Shown piece after piece: positions 43,401 through 50,337 of a stretch of 64,000 nucleotides of DNA (within the stretch, counting starts at the first letter, position 1; the number at the start of each line of letters is the position of its first letter). The stretch is from Arthrobacter sp. EPSL27 (GTDB lineage Bacteria > Actinomycetota > Actinomycetes > Actinomycetales > Micrococcaceae). Where the stretch lies: the NCBI RefSeq assembly GCF_001512305.1, contig NZ_LNUT01000005.1, positions 189,090 through 253,089 of the forward strand, in the 5' to 3' direction. The notes under the pieces were generated by a model. The model had not been told where the DNA came from. It saw nothing but the letters and a program-made list of their open reading frames with translations, and ran no database searches. A program made the translations under genes and the position numbers.

Positions 43401-44534
43401 TATCCGCTGCTGGCCAGCTTTTTCACGGCCGGCGAGGAATCTTTCCGGGTGGTGGACCTGGAACGCGCCCAGGGCCTGGTCCGCGACCACGTGATCTTCT
43501 CCCCGGGCTACGGCCGCACCCCGCACGGGCGGGCGCTGCACAGCCTGGGCCCGCTGTCGGCGGACGGCGGCCGGGCCAAGTTCGCCCTGGCCATGACCAG
43601 GGCACGCCGGTCCCTGCATGTGCTGAGCTGCTTCCGTCCCGAGGACCTCGACGTCACCAGGCTGAACCACGGCGCGGTGGACTTCTACGAGCTGCTGGAC
43701 CGGGAAATCGCGGGCAACTCCGATCTGGGCAGCCCGGCGTCGCGTGCGGCCGCCAGCGAACAGGCCCTGGGAGCCGACCCCCTGGTGGCGGATCTGGGCG
43801 ACCGGCTCCGGGCCCGCGGCGCCCGGGTCTGGCACCAGTACGACGGCGCGCTGAACATGGTGGCCGCAGCCGATCCGCTGTCCACCCTCGGTCAGGACGA
43901 CGCCGAAATACCCCGGCCTGTGGCCATTGAATCCGACGGCACGGAACAGTACCGCCGGCTGACGGTGCGGGAACGCAGCAGGCTCCGTCCGCAGCTTTTG
44001 GAGCGACTCGGCTGGCGTTACATGCCACTATGGACCATAGAGGTTTTCACCGATCCGTCGGCCTGCGCTGACCGCATCGGCGGCTACCTGGGCCTTGAAA
44101 AGCCATCCGCCACCCACCGGAAGCAGGCCTCGCCGGGCTTCTTTGACGACGACGTGGAAAACCTCGCCGTTAACGAAGCGCAGGCGTCACAGCACAGAAC
44201 AGAACAGGGCAGTACAGCTCAGGGCAGTAAGGAGGCCGACGGCATGAGTGCAGACGTCGCCAACCAGAACAGCGGCGACACCGCCGACCACCGTTCCACC
44301 GCTGCGGACGATCGCACCGGCGGTACGGCGGACAGCGCTGGCTCCCAAGACCGCGACGAAGCCCGCAGCGGAGACCGCGACAACATGCCGCAGCCGGCCG
44401 TTCCCGTGGAGGTCCCGGCCGGGGTCCTCCCGAACAAGGCCGCCGAGGACGATCCGCGCCGCTGGGGCGATGAGCCCGGAGGTTACGACCACGACTCCTG
44501 GCTCCGCGAGCAGAAGCCGCCGCACTGGGGCTAA
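40401..44534 (+). CDS. large SF1-helicase-like / Vsr-type endonuclease-like protein with degenerate ATPase motifs
   Basis: About 1,377 residues. The N-terminal ~240 residues are unassigned. A helicase core follows: motif I SSPPGTGQTQTAINTVG (Gln294 where Lys is expected), a long helical insertion (about 330-780), motif II-like VVILDAEATS (Asp826-Ala827 rather than Asp-Glu), and VIAFGDDRIASP at motif III. Motif VI KFALAMTRARRSLHV is well kept. A domain near 1125-1230 resembles DUF559/Vsr endonucleases (PVAIESDGTEQY, RSRLRPQLLERLGW). A polar Gln/Ser/Asp-rich tail ends the protein. The start is uncertain: GTG 40401 has GAAGG upstream, whereas ATG 40320 lies 7 nt after TACCCT. Function is unknown. 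Confidence 0.75.
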   Translation: MSVGQGHPEGSEELRKWLSGLKPVTGADTMLRFTKTPEGSIDLTHAHPSGLAQLMAGRRTRLSTLIRDHQQYVVAARASRNLRSKIFELANDRGIDAGYFSAGTVVWTSAVGGKPQRISAPVMLAAISLTVRQGDDDYELQLTEQAKINPALIRHLKAIHGIVFDVNAVTRMAYSTARFDPLPVLDRLGTLIQPIHGAEVEHNLLVSTFADLSGSLDDPWINGNHPLVTALGRAAAGESVDIPRLEPGRFPSTDERDPADELLLLDADTDQQYVVDAVRAGDSLVVSSPPGTGQTQTAINTVGALVDQGKTVLVVGDRRASLGEISAELETLGLDSTLFQLAGNTTPLQLKGQLVRAIVRNEKSLEPQLSNLHTTLTEHRHALRDHVASLHNVRQRWGCSPYEAMQSLAELTSIQPAPATTVRLKRSVLDNIRDREELAGRLRRAAELGSFSRASTASPWHGARLLTRKETQEAQEVARSVAGKLPQLRDLMNGVAEHAEIRLGRTFAEWGDQVGLLVAVRESLDKFTPDIFDRPVHDLISATAASSWRRERNIEMPSMQRSRLRRVAKEYVRPGVHIADLHSSLVLVQEQRAAWADYATTQRHPAVPSGLGEIIALYRELEAELAELGQAVRHTPAGGELRSTPYEELMERLERLVADTGTLETLPERTLLVENMREHGLGELLADLAEREVPAESVAAELELAWWQSALEAMISGDDYLAMSDGDALRQLEAEYRLADNAHIASGAARLRWTLAERWRAAIAEHPRQAELLRSLLKDGRVTLSALTGQAPDLLPMLVPVWSVSPYLLTAVLPVEQRFDAVVILDAEATSLQAVLPAVARAKQVIAFGDDRIASPRTFTVSVERLAAGESSHQGVESAYKALSSVLPVWNLRTLYRAVDEDLVRQLSKAFYDGGLRRLPEGQSATGLDRALTVEYLPDGTGLPSADQDGVESVVAEVNRAVELVFEHARLRPRTSLAVVTGSLRHAARIGESIRLQLPNYPLLASFFTAGEESFRVVDLERAQGLVRDHVIFSPGYGRTPHGRALHSLGPLSADGGRAKFALAMTRARRSLHVLSCFRPEDLDVTRLNHGAVDFYELLDREIAGNSDLGSPASRAAASEQALGADPLVADLGDRLRARGARVWHQYDGALNMVAAADPLSTLGQDDAEIPRPVAIESDGTEQYRRLTVRERSRLRPQLLERLGWRYMPLWTIEVFTDPSACADRIGGYLGLEKPSATHRKQASPGFFDDDVENLAVNEAQASQHRTEQGSTAQGSKEADGMSADVANQNSGDTADHRSTAADDRTGGTADSAGSQDRDEARSGDRDNMPQPAVPVEVPAGVLPNKAAEDDPRRWGDEPGGYDHDSWLREQKPPHWG

Positions 44535-44579
44535 GAGCGGCCCGGGGCCCTCGGCCCGGCGCACCAGCCGCGCTGGACG

Positions 44580-45305
44580 CTAGCCTGGGGCGGCTCTCAC
44601 CAGGACGAAGAACAGCTTGCCCTGGGTGGAAGCGCCGGCGAGCTTGCGGGCCTGGTCGGCATCGGCCGCGACCACCATCAGGCCGTCTGTCTCCCCGGCC
44701 GCCAGCCAAGGGCCGGCCTGGCTGCCGTGCTGTGACGTCCAGAGGACCGGCACGGCGGCCGCCAGAAGTTGCGACGCTGCCGGCTGGTCTAAGCCGTCGC
44801 CGCTGGTCATCACCACGTTGACGAGCTGGCCGGGGGAGAGCAGCTGGATGGAGGCGGGATCGGCCATCCGCAGCGGCACTGCGGCGGAACCGGGCGGGCT
44901 GCCGGCGAGCATGCCGGGCCCCAGGATCTGGGAGTCGGACAGCAGCTGGCCCTTGCGCAGTGCCACGGCAAGCTGCTTGCCGGCGGGCGGGTCCGTGCCG
45001 CCGTAGCTGCCGTCCGGCAGAAGGGTGGGCGGGACATGAAGGACGGCGACGTCGTCCGCGCCGAGGACCGCACCCGCGGGCAGGTCCTTTGCCGCCGCGA
45101 ACGCGGCCACGGTGGAGGCCGGGGCGGGCGTCAGCTGGTGGACCGCGAGTCCCGCCGCGAGGCACAGCAGCAGTGCAACAACCAGCCGCCGGTTACGGTC
45201 CAGCCAGCGCACCAGCCGTCTTGTCGGCGGTCCGGCAGCGGAGCGCCGCCGGGGCGGTCTTCCGCGTTTTGGGGACGCAAGAGCGGGTCGCGGGAGGGGA
45301 GCCAT
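44580..45305 (-). CDS. SAF-domain membrane protein (CpaB/RcpC-like)
   Basis: 241 residues. A basic, Pro/Arg-rich cytoplasmic N-terminus (about 1-40) precedes one TM (LVVALLLCLAAGLAVHQL). The SAF domain is AAAKDLPAGAVLGADDVAVLHVPP, with a C-terminal region similar to Flp-pilus CpaB (LLSPGQLVNVVMTSGDGL). No other pilus genes are nearby. In this family of actinobacteria it sits next to the FmdB/Ruc gene. TAGGCT lies 6 nt from the ATG, suggesting its own leaderless promoter. Confidence 0.82.
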   Translation of the reverse strand: MAPLPRPALASPKRGRPPRRRSAAGPPTRRLVRWLDRNRRLVVALLLCLAAGLAVHQLTPAPASTVAAFAAAKDLPAGAVLGADDVAVLHVPPTLLPDGSYGGTDPPAGKQLAVALRKGQLLSDSQILGPGMLAGSPPGSAAVPLRMADPASIQLLSPGQLVNVVMTSGDGLDQPAASQLLAAAVPVLWTSQHGSQAGPWLAAGETDGLMVVAADADQARKLAGASTQGKLFFVLVRAAPG

Positions 45306-45311
45306 ATCCCG

Positions 45312-45317
45312 AGCCTA
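45312..45317 (-). promoter_or_regulatory. -10 box of SAF gene (leaderless)
   Basis: TAGGCT on the minus strand, 6 nt before the ATG. Confidence 0.5.
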
Positions 45318-45412
45318 GGAGCCGCGAACCATTCCGGGCGGGCGCTGGTGGGGCTATGTGGATAATGGCAGCGGACGCGTGGCCGCAGTCCCTGGGAACG
45401 TGCCTACCGTGC

Positions 45413-45667
45413 CTAGCTTGCCGAGGACGCGGCCGCGGGAGCCGGGGTCGTGGCGGGGGCCGGAGCCGGGGAAACTGTGCTGCCCTTGGAATCGCGGGAG
45501 TCGGTCCGGTAGAAACCGGAGCCCTTGAAGACGACGCCGACGCTGTTGAACTTCTTGCGCAGGGTCCCCTGGCATTCGGGGCAGGTCGTGAGGGAGCTGT
45601 CGCTGAACGACTGCACGATCTCGAAGGCGTGGCTGCAGTCCTTGCAGGCATATGCATACGTGGGCAC
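45413..45667 (-). CDS. ruc: FmdB-family zinc ribbon protein, Ruc-like redox-regulated chaperone
   Basis: 84 residues. The zinc ribbon PTYAYACKDCSHAFEIVQSF...TCPECQGTLRKKF has two CxxC pairs. Then comes the conserved NSVGVVFKGSGFYRTDSR and a disordered Ser/Pro/Ala tail. The start is GTG with AGGAGG upstream. The match in domain layout, CIRCE control and position beside 5-FCL and galU points to the orthologue of mycobacterial Rv0991c (Ruc). Ruc is a heat-shock protein that prevents aggregation when its cysteines are oxidised. The functional transfer is inference from orthology. Confidence 0.88.
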   Translation of the reverse strand: MPTYAYACKDCSHAFEIVQSFSDSSLTTCPECQGTLRKKFNSVGVVFKGSGFYRTDSRDSKGSTVSPAPAPATTPAPAAASSAS

Positions 45668-45753
45668 TGGAAATCCTCCTTGGGGCAAACGAGCAGGTCC
45701 CGGGCTGTCCGGTCCGGGTCAGCGCCGGGATGTCTCCCGAACCAATCCGTCCC

Positions 45754-45780
45754 TTAGCAGTCGCAGGGCCTGAGTGCTAA
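45754..45780. promoter_or_regulatory. CIRCE operator (HrcA site) upstream of ruc
   Basis: TTAGCAGTC, 9 nt, GAGTGCTAA: one mismatch to the CIRCE consensus. It directly abuts the -10 box of the ruc promoter, so HrcA would block transcription start. Confidence 0.88.
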
Positions 45781-45785
45781 TTCTA
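45780..45785 (-). promoter_or_regulatory. -10 box of ruc
   Basis: TAGAAT on the minus strand. It overlaps the outer base of the CIRCE by one nucleotide, and the predicted start lies inside the operator. Confidence 0.6.
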
Positions 45786-45812
45786 TCACCCCGGCAGTGC
45801 GGCCCTTGATGG

Positions 45813-46445
45813 CTACCCGACCTGCAGCCGCACCAGACCGCCCGGGGTCAGGGCGGCCGCCACCTTCTTGTCGAAGGACTCTGCTGGGATGCTCCCGCCG
45901 GGCAGCACCTCGCCGTCGTACACGACGGCGGCGGTGGGCAGCGGAGGCAACGTCCCGCCGTCGGGCGCAGGGGAGGGCAGGAGGGCGGACAGCGCCGCCA
46001 GGAACTTGTCGTAGTACCCGCCGCCCTGGCCGATGCGGTTTCCGGTCAGGTCTATGGCGGTGGCGGGGAGGATGATGCCGTTGGCGTCCCGCATGACGGC
46101 TGTCCCGTGGCGCGGCCCCTCCGGCTCCTGGATGGGGGCGTAGCGGCTCCGGGCAAAGCCGGACGCGGGTGTCCAGTACACCCAGCTCAGCGCCAGCTCC
46201 GGCTCGCAGACCGGCAGCAGAATCCGGTGGCCGGCGTCATGCAGCGCCGCCAGCAGGGGAAGGGTGGGCGGCTCGGAGCCCACGCCGAGGTAGGCGGCGA
46301 AGGTGCCGGGCTTCCCGCCCGTCAGGCCGGAGGCCCACGCCAGGCCGTGCCGTGCGATACCCGCCCCGGCGCTGTCCAGCGCGGCGCGGGTCAACGCCGC
46401 GCGCCCCGCCCGGTGCCCGGCGCGGATCTCTTCCTTGGACGCCAT
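45813..46445 (-). CDS. 5-formyltetrahydrofolate cyclo-ligase
   Basis: A 210-residue ATP-dependent enzyme that recycles 5-formyl-THF to 5,10-methenyl-THF. The signature GNRIGQGGGYYDKFLA lies near residue 133. The N-terminal basic helix MASKEEIRAGHRAGRAAL and LLPVCEPELALSWVYW are typical. AAGGA precedes the ATG. It is transcribed toward ruc and divergent from galU, the same order as in mycobacteria (5-FCL between ruc and galU). Together with fhs it belongs to one-carbon metabolism. Confidence 0.92.
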   Translation of the reverse strand: MASKEEIRAGHRAGRAALTRAALDSAGAGIARHGLAWASGLTGGKPGTFAAYLGVGSEPPTLPLLAALHDAGHRILLPVCEPELALSWVYWTPASGFARSRYAPIQEPEGPRHGTAVMRDANGIILPATAIDLTGNRIGQGGGYYDKFLAALSALLPSPAPDGGTLPPLPTAAVVYDGEVLPGGSIPAESFDKKVAAALTPGGLVRLQVG

Positions 46446-46536
46446 AATGCCTGGTCCTTCCCCGTAACGCGGCCCGAACGCGGGCCGTTCCCGCGGCTCG
46501 AATACTCCCCAAGTACATAATGTCTTGTCCCTCCGT

Positions 46537-46542
46537 TAGATT
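46537..46542 (+). promoter_or_regulatory. -10 box of galU (leaderless)
   Basis: TAGATT, 6 nt before the GTGACTACA start. Confidence 0.6.
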
Positions 46543-46548
46543 AGTCGA

Positions 46549-47466
46549 GTGACTACACCCAACGCTCCCGTCCGCAAGGCCGTCATTCCCGCAGCCGGCC
46601 TCGGCACCAGGTTCCTGCCGGCCACCAAGGCCATGCCCAAGGAAATGCTTCCCGTCGTCGACAAGCCCGCCATCCAGTACGTGGTGGAGGAAGCCGTTAA
46701 CGTCGGCCTGAATGACATCCTGATGATCACCGGGCGCAACAAGCGCGCCCTGGAGGACCACTTCGACCGCGTTCCCACGCTGGAAGCCACCCTTGAGGCC
46801 AAGGGCGATACGGCCAAGCTCGAGTCCATCCAGGCCGCCAGCAACCTGGGCGACATCCACTACGTGCGCCAGGGCGACCCCATGGGACTGGGCCACGCCG
46901 TCCTCCGCGCCAAACAGCACGTGGGCTACGAGCCGTTTGCCGTCCTCCTCGGCGATGACCTCATTGACGCCCGCGACGAGCTGCTGAGCACCATGATCGA
47001 GGTCCAGGCGAAGACCGGCGGATCCGTCGTCGCCCTCATCGAGGTCGACCCCTCCCAGATCAGCGCCTACGGCTGCGCCGCCGTCAAGGACGTCGAGGGT
47101 GAGGACTACGTCCGCATCGACCACCTGGTGGAGAAGCCCGACGCCAAGGACGCCCCGTCCAACCTGGCCGTGATCGGCCGCTACGTCCTCCACCCGGCCG
47201 TCTTCGACGTCCTGGAACGCACCGCCCCCGGCCGTGGCGGCGAAATCCAGCTGACGGACGCCCTGCAGGAGCTCGCGGCAGGCGACGGCGAAGGCCACGG
47301 CGTGTACGGCGTGGTCTTCCGCGGCCGCCGCTATGACACCGGCGACAAGCTCAGCTACCTCAAGGCCTGCGTGCAGCTCGCCTGCGACAGCGAAGACCTC
47401 GGCCCCGGCCTCCGGGAATGGCTGCCCGAGTTCGCCTCCAGCCTCGCGCCCAGCCTGACCAAGTAA
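46549..47466 (+). CDS. galU: UTP--glucose-1-phosphate uridylyltransferase
   Basis: A 305-residue enzyme that makes UDP-glucose from UTP and glucose 1-phosphate for cell-wall polymers and glycosylation. The nucleotidyltransferase motif KAVIPAAGLGTRFLPATKAMPKEMLPVVDKP is complete. Later blocks are QGDPMGLGHAVL, VLLGDDLID and the Lys-containing IDHLVEKPD. It starts at GTG with no ribosome site. The rimJ-like gene follows after 5 nt, so the two are cotranscribed. Confidence 0.96.
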   Translation: MTTPNAPVRKAVIPAAGLGTRFLPATKAMPKEMLPVVDKPAIQYVVEEAVNVGLNDILMITGRNKRALEDHFDRVPTLEATLEAKGDTAKLESIQAASNLGDIHYVRQGDPMGLGHAVLRAKQHVGYEPFAVLLGDDLIDARDELLSTMIEVQAKTGGSVVALIEVDPSQISAYGCAAVKDVEGEDYVRIDHLVEKPDAKDAPSNLAVIGRYVLHPAVFDVLERTAPGRGGEIQLTDALQELAAGDGEGHGVYGVVFRGRRYDTGDKLSYLKACVQLACDSEDLGPGLREWLPEFASSLAPSLTK

Positions 47467-47471
47467 CTCCC

Positions 47472-48092
47472 GTGGGGGGCAGCTTCAACTGGCCGGTGAC
47501 GCTGGAGTGCGGTGACATTGTGCTGCGCCCCATCCGGTACCGGGACCGCAAGGAGTGGACCGCCGTCCGCTCCCGTAACAGCGAGTGGCTGGCCCCCTGG
47601 GAAGCGTCCAACCCCGTGCCCGGGGGCGGGCTGCCCGACTACCGCCAGATGGTGCGCTCCCTCAAAGCCCAGGCTGCCCAGGCGACGGCCCTGCCGTTTC
47701 TGATCACCGCCTGGACGCCGGGGCACCGTGACCCGGTAATCGTGGGCCAGCTGACAGTGTCGTCCATAGTGTGGGGCTCCGCGATGACGGCGACGCTCGG
47801 GTACTGGGTGGACAAGGACCGGGCGGGCCAGGGCATCGCCCCGACCGCTGTCGCGCTGGCAACCGACTACTGCTTCCAGAGCCTGGGGCTGCACCGGATG
47901 GAGATCAACATCCGCCCGGAGAACGGTCCCAGCCTCCGGGTGGTGGAGAAACTGGGGTTCCGGGACGAGGGATACCGGCCCCGGTACCTGCACATCAACG
48001 GCCAGTGGGCCGATCACAGGAGCTTCGCCCTGACCTCCGAGGAGGTCCCCGGAGGGCTGCTGGCACGCTGGCTCAAGGACCGCCCCGCGTAG
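47472..48092 (+). CDS. RimJ/RimL-type GNAT N-acetyltransferase
   Basis: 206 residues. VTLECGDIVLRPIRYRDRKEW opens the GNAT fold. The CoA site is DRAGQGIAPTAVALATDYCF, followed by LHRMEINIRPENGPSLRVVEKLGFRDEGYRPRYL, typical of RimJ-like enzymes that acetylate protein N-termini. GTG 47472, 5 nt after galU, starts the conserved part. In mycobacteria a moeA/glp gene sits between galU and this gene; here it does not. Confidence 0.9.
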   Translation: MGGSFNWPVTLECGDIVLRPIRYRDRKEWTAVRSRNSEWLAPWEASNPVPGGGLPDYRQMVRSLKAQAAQATALPFLITAWTPGHRDPVIVGQLTVSSIVWGSAMTATLGYWVDKDRAGQGIAPTAVALATDYCFQSLGLHRMEINIRPENGPSLRVVEKLGFRDEGYRPRYLHINGQWADHRSFALTSEEVPGGLLARWLKDRPA

Positions 48093-48197
48093 CCGGTCAT
48101 ATCCCGCCTGACCTGCCGTTTCACCCCCAATCCAGTCAAATGGCAGATCTCCCGCGACACACCGGGGACAATGCGGCCCCGGGCCCCGCATTGCTCA

Positions 48198-48203
48198 TAC
48201 GGT
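48198..48203 (+). promoter_or_regulatory. -10 box of sepX/glpR-like gene (leaderless)
   Basis: TACGGT, 6 nt before the GTG start. Confidence 0.45.
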
Positions 48204-48209
48204 TTTGGT

Positions 48210-49178
48210 GTGGACATCCCTCTTAGCAGCTCTGTGATCCTTGTCATTGCTGTTGCGCTCTGGATTGTGTGGGTTGCCCCCTACATGCTCCGGAACGGGC
48301 GTCACCAGCTGCAGCCTGCGGGCGACTTTGCGGCGGACGTCATCGACCGTGAAACAGCCCCGCAAGCCGGGAACGTCATGCACATGGCGGCCCAGCAGGA
48401 GAAACCCATGACCAGAACCCAGCACACAGTGTCCTCCCCGGCGACCGCAGGGCACGACGGCGGCCCCAGGGCTGCCGCGCCCGGCCCGGCGTTCAAGATC
48501 CGCTACGGCCGTCTGGCGCTGGCCCTGGCCGGTCTGGTCTCGCTGCTCACCGCCATCGTGTCGGCGGTCCTGCTCATCTTCGGCATCGGCACAGGGTGGC
48601 TGCCCGCTGTCGCTCTACTGGGGGCCGGCGCCGCCGTCTTCACGCTCCGCTGGCTCGCAGTCCGCGACCGCCGCCGGAAAATGAACGCCGCATTCCGTGC
48701 CGCCATGGGCGCACCGTCCCGTCAGGACCGGTCCGCGCCGGAGCGGCCGCTCCGGGAACCGGCCGCGGAACCCCGCGAGCCGGCAGACGTTCCGCTCTTT
48801 GACGCCCAGGCCGCCACCGCCGAACGGGAGCCGGCGCCCAAGCCGCTCACCGTCCAGGAACTCCGCCAGGCGGCCCTGGCCGAAGCCGCAGCCTCGGGCG
48901 ACACGTCCGTCTCCCGCGCCGCCGATTCCCCCGCCTCCGAGGGTGCCAGCTGGGACCCCGTGGAGGTCCCCAAGCCCACCTACGTGGAGGCCCCAAAGGC
49001 CGAGCGCGCGGCTCCCGAGCCACTCGACCTGCCTGAAGCGCCCAAGGCCGTCGGAAAGCCGTCTCTCAAGCAGGGCCTGCCGCAGGCCGGCCCCGGTGCC
49101 GAGGAAGCCAAACCCCTGGGCAAGGCGCAGAGCGCGCTGAGCAACCTGGACGACGTCCTGCAGCGACGCCGGGCCTAA
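48210..49178 (+). CDS. SepX/GlpR-like cell-division membrane protein
   Basis: 322 residues. TM1 is residues 6-24 (SVILVIAVALWIVWVAPY), followed by MLRNGR, a conserved start in this actinobacterial family. A loop leads to two further TM helices (about 98-145, LALALAGLVSLLTAIVSAVL and WLPAVALLGAGAAVFTL). The C-terminal ~170 residues are disordered and Pro/Ala/Glu-rich, ending SNLDDVLQRRRA. Relatives are Rv0996, Streptomyces SepX and corynebacterial GlpR, which act at the division site; GlpR binds the gephyrin-like Glp. The placement after galU-rimJ matches. Assignment is by synteny and topology rather than strong motifs. Confidence 0.75.
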   Translation: MDIPLSSSVILVIAVALWIVWVAPYMLRNGRHQLQPAGDFAADVIDRETAPQAGNVMHMAAQQEKPMTRTQHTVSSPATAGHDGGPRAAAPGPAFKIRYGRLALALAGLVSLLTAIVSAVLLIFGIGTGWLPAVALLGAGAAVFTLRWLAVRDRRRKMNAAFRAAMGAPSRQDRSAPERPLREPAAEPREPADVPLFDAQAATAEREPAPKPLTVQELRQAALAEAAASGDTSVSRAADSPASEGASWDPVEVPKPTYVEAPKAERAAPEPLDLPEAPKAVGKPSLKQGLPQAGPGAEEAKPLGKAQSALSNLDDVLQRRRA

Positions 49179-49187
49179 CCTTCTTCC

Positions 49188-49229
49188 GCAAAGCCCCGGA
49201 CAGCCAGAAACGGCTGTCCGGGGCTTTGC
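49188..49229 (+). terminator. 18-bp hairpin terminator
   Basis: GCAAAGCCCCGGACAGCC and its exact complement form an 18-bp stem around AGAAAC, directly after the SepX-like gene. Confidence 0.8.
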
Positions 49230-49277
49230 TGCTTCTGTGGGGCCGGTGCGCCGGCGCCGGAACCGGGCACGGCCCGG

Positions 49278-49283
49278 TAGCCT
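49278..49283 (+). promoter_or_regulatory. -10 box of SDR gene (leaderless)
   Basis: TAGCCT, 6 nt before the ATG. Confidence 0.5.
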
Positions 49284-49289
49284 CGGGGC

Positions 49290-50093
49290 ATGACACGAAT
49301 TTGCGTTGCGGGCGGCACCGGCCAGGTGGGACGTGAAGTGGTCCGCCAGGCCCTCGCGGCCGGGCACAGCGTGGCGGCCTTCAGCCGGAATCCGCCCGGC
49401 CCCGGCTCCACGGCCCGGGTTGATGGGGCGGAGTACTTCGCGGCGGACGTCACCACCGGCGAGGGGCTGGCCGCCGCCCTGGCCGGGGCCGACGTCGTGA
49501 TCGACTGCCTGGAAGGGCGCTCCGGGCGGGCGCTGAAGAATTACGCCGACGGCGGCGCCCGGCTGCTCGCCGCGGCCCGGGACGCGGGGGTGGCCAGGGC
49601 CGTGATGCTCTCCATCGTCAATTGCGACCGGAGCACCCTGGGCTACTACGCCTCCAAGGCGGCCAAGGAGCGGGTCTACGACCGGTCCGGGCTTAAAACG
49701 GTGACGCTTCGGGCGACGCAGTTCCATTCGCTGCTGGCGGCGGTGTTCGCCGCCGGGTCCCGGCTGCGGGTTGTCCCGGTGGTCAAAGGGGCCCGGTTCC
49801 AGCCCATCGCACCCGCCGACGCCGCCACGGCCCTGTTGGAGGAAGCGCTGGCCCCCGCCGGCACCGGCCACGTGCACAGGACCAGGACGATCGGCGGCCC
49901 GGAGGTCCGGGACATGGAGGACTTCGCCCGGCAATGGAAGGCGGTGACAGGCTCCCGCGGATCCATCGTGCGCCTGCCGCTTCCCGGTGCGATGGGCCGG
50001 TACCTGCGCGCGGGGCTGAACCTGGTACCGGAGGACCGCCACGCCGGTGAGACATTCAGCGGCTGGCTGGCAAAGAGCGCTGATAGTTTGTAG
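49290..50093 (+). CDS. NAD(P)-binding NmrA/SDR-like oxidoreductase
   Basis: A 267-residue atypical short-chain dehydrogenase. The nucleotide motif ICVAGGTGQVGREVVRQAL is at the N-terminus, and ADVVIDCLEG follows beta-4. LGYYASKAAKERVYDRSGLK replaces the classical YxxxK with YYASK, and VTLRATQFHS is typical of NmrA-like proteins. The C-terminal part (VRDMEDFARQWKAVTG) determines the substrate, which I cannot predict. The gene stands alone between two hairpins. Confidence 0.82.
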   Translation: MTRICVAGGTGQVGREVVRQALAAGHSVAAFSRNPPGPGSTARVDGAEYFAADVTTGEGLAAALAGADVVIDCLEGRSGRALKNYADGGARLLAAARDAGVARAVMLSIVNCDRSTLGYYASKAAKERVYDRSGLKTVTLRATQFHSLLAAVFAAGSRLRVVPVVKGARFQPIAPADAATALLEEALAPAGTGHVHRTRTIGGPEVRDMEDFARQWKAVTGSRGSIVRLPLPGAMGRYLRAGLNLVPEDRHAGETFSGWLAKSADSL

Positions 50094-50107
50094 CCTAGGG
50101 AAACCGG

Positions 50108-50139
50108 CAACGCCGTTACCTTCGGGAGCGGCGTTGTTT
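50108..50139 (+). terminator. hairpin after SDR gene
   Basis: CAACGCCG and CGGCGTTG form an 8-bp stem followed by TTT, immediately before the tRNA gene. Confidence 0.65.
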
Positions 50140-50140
50140 C

Positions 50141-50213
50141 GGGGCTATAGCTCAGTTGGTAGAGCGCTTCGTTCGCATCGAAGAGGTCAGGAGTTCGAAT
50201 CTCCTTAGCTCCA
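50141..50213 (+). tRNA. tRNA-Ala (anticodon CGC)
   Basis: A full cloverleaf. The 7-bp acceptor stem (GGGGCTA with TAGCTCC) includes the G3-U70 wobble that identifies alanine tRNAs. The D-arm is AGCTCAGTTGGTAGAGC. The anticodon stem CTTCG/CGAAG holds loop TTCGCAT, with CGC at 50174-50176. The T-arm is AGGAG-TTCGAAT-CTCCT and the discriminator is A. CCA is not fully encoded. It reads GCG codons. Confidence 0.96.
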
Positions 50214-50218
50214 CAGTT

Positions 50219-50242
50219 TGCGGGGGTTTTTGAGCCTCCGCA
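50219..50242 (+). terminator. hairpin after tRNA-Ala
   Basis: TGCGGGGG and CCTCCGCA form an 8-bp stem (one G-T pair) with a T-rich loop. Confidence 0.4.
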
Positions 50243-50337
50243 CCCTTGGAAAAAACACTCTGGTAGAGACTCTGGGTCCGGTTTCCTGGTCCAGGGCCCC
50301 CCGCTTGTAGGGCGCTGCGGTGGGTCGGGACGGGGGC

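Noticed and set aside
50141-50337. tRNA-Ala 3' end as an attachment site of an integrated element
   Set aside because: No integrase, no duplicate of the tRNA end and no foreign-looking gene block follow in the window.
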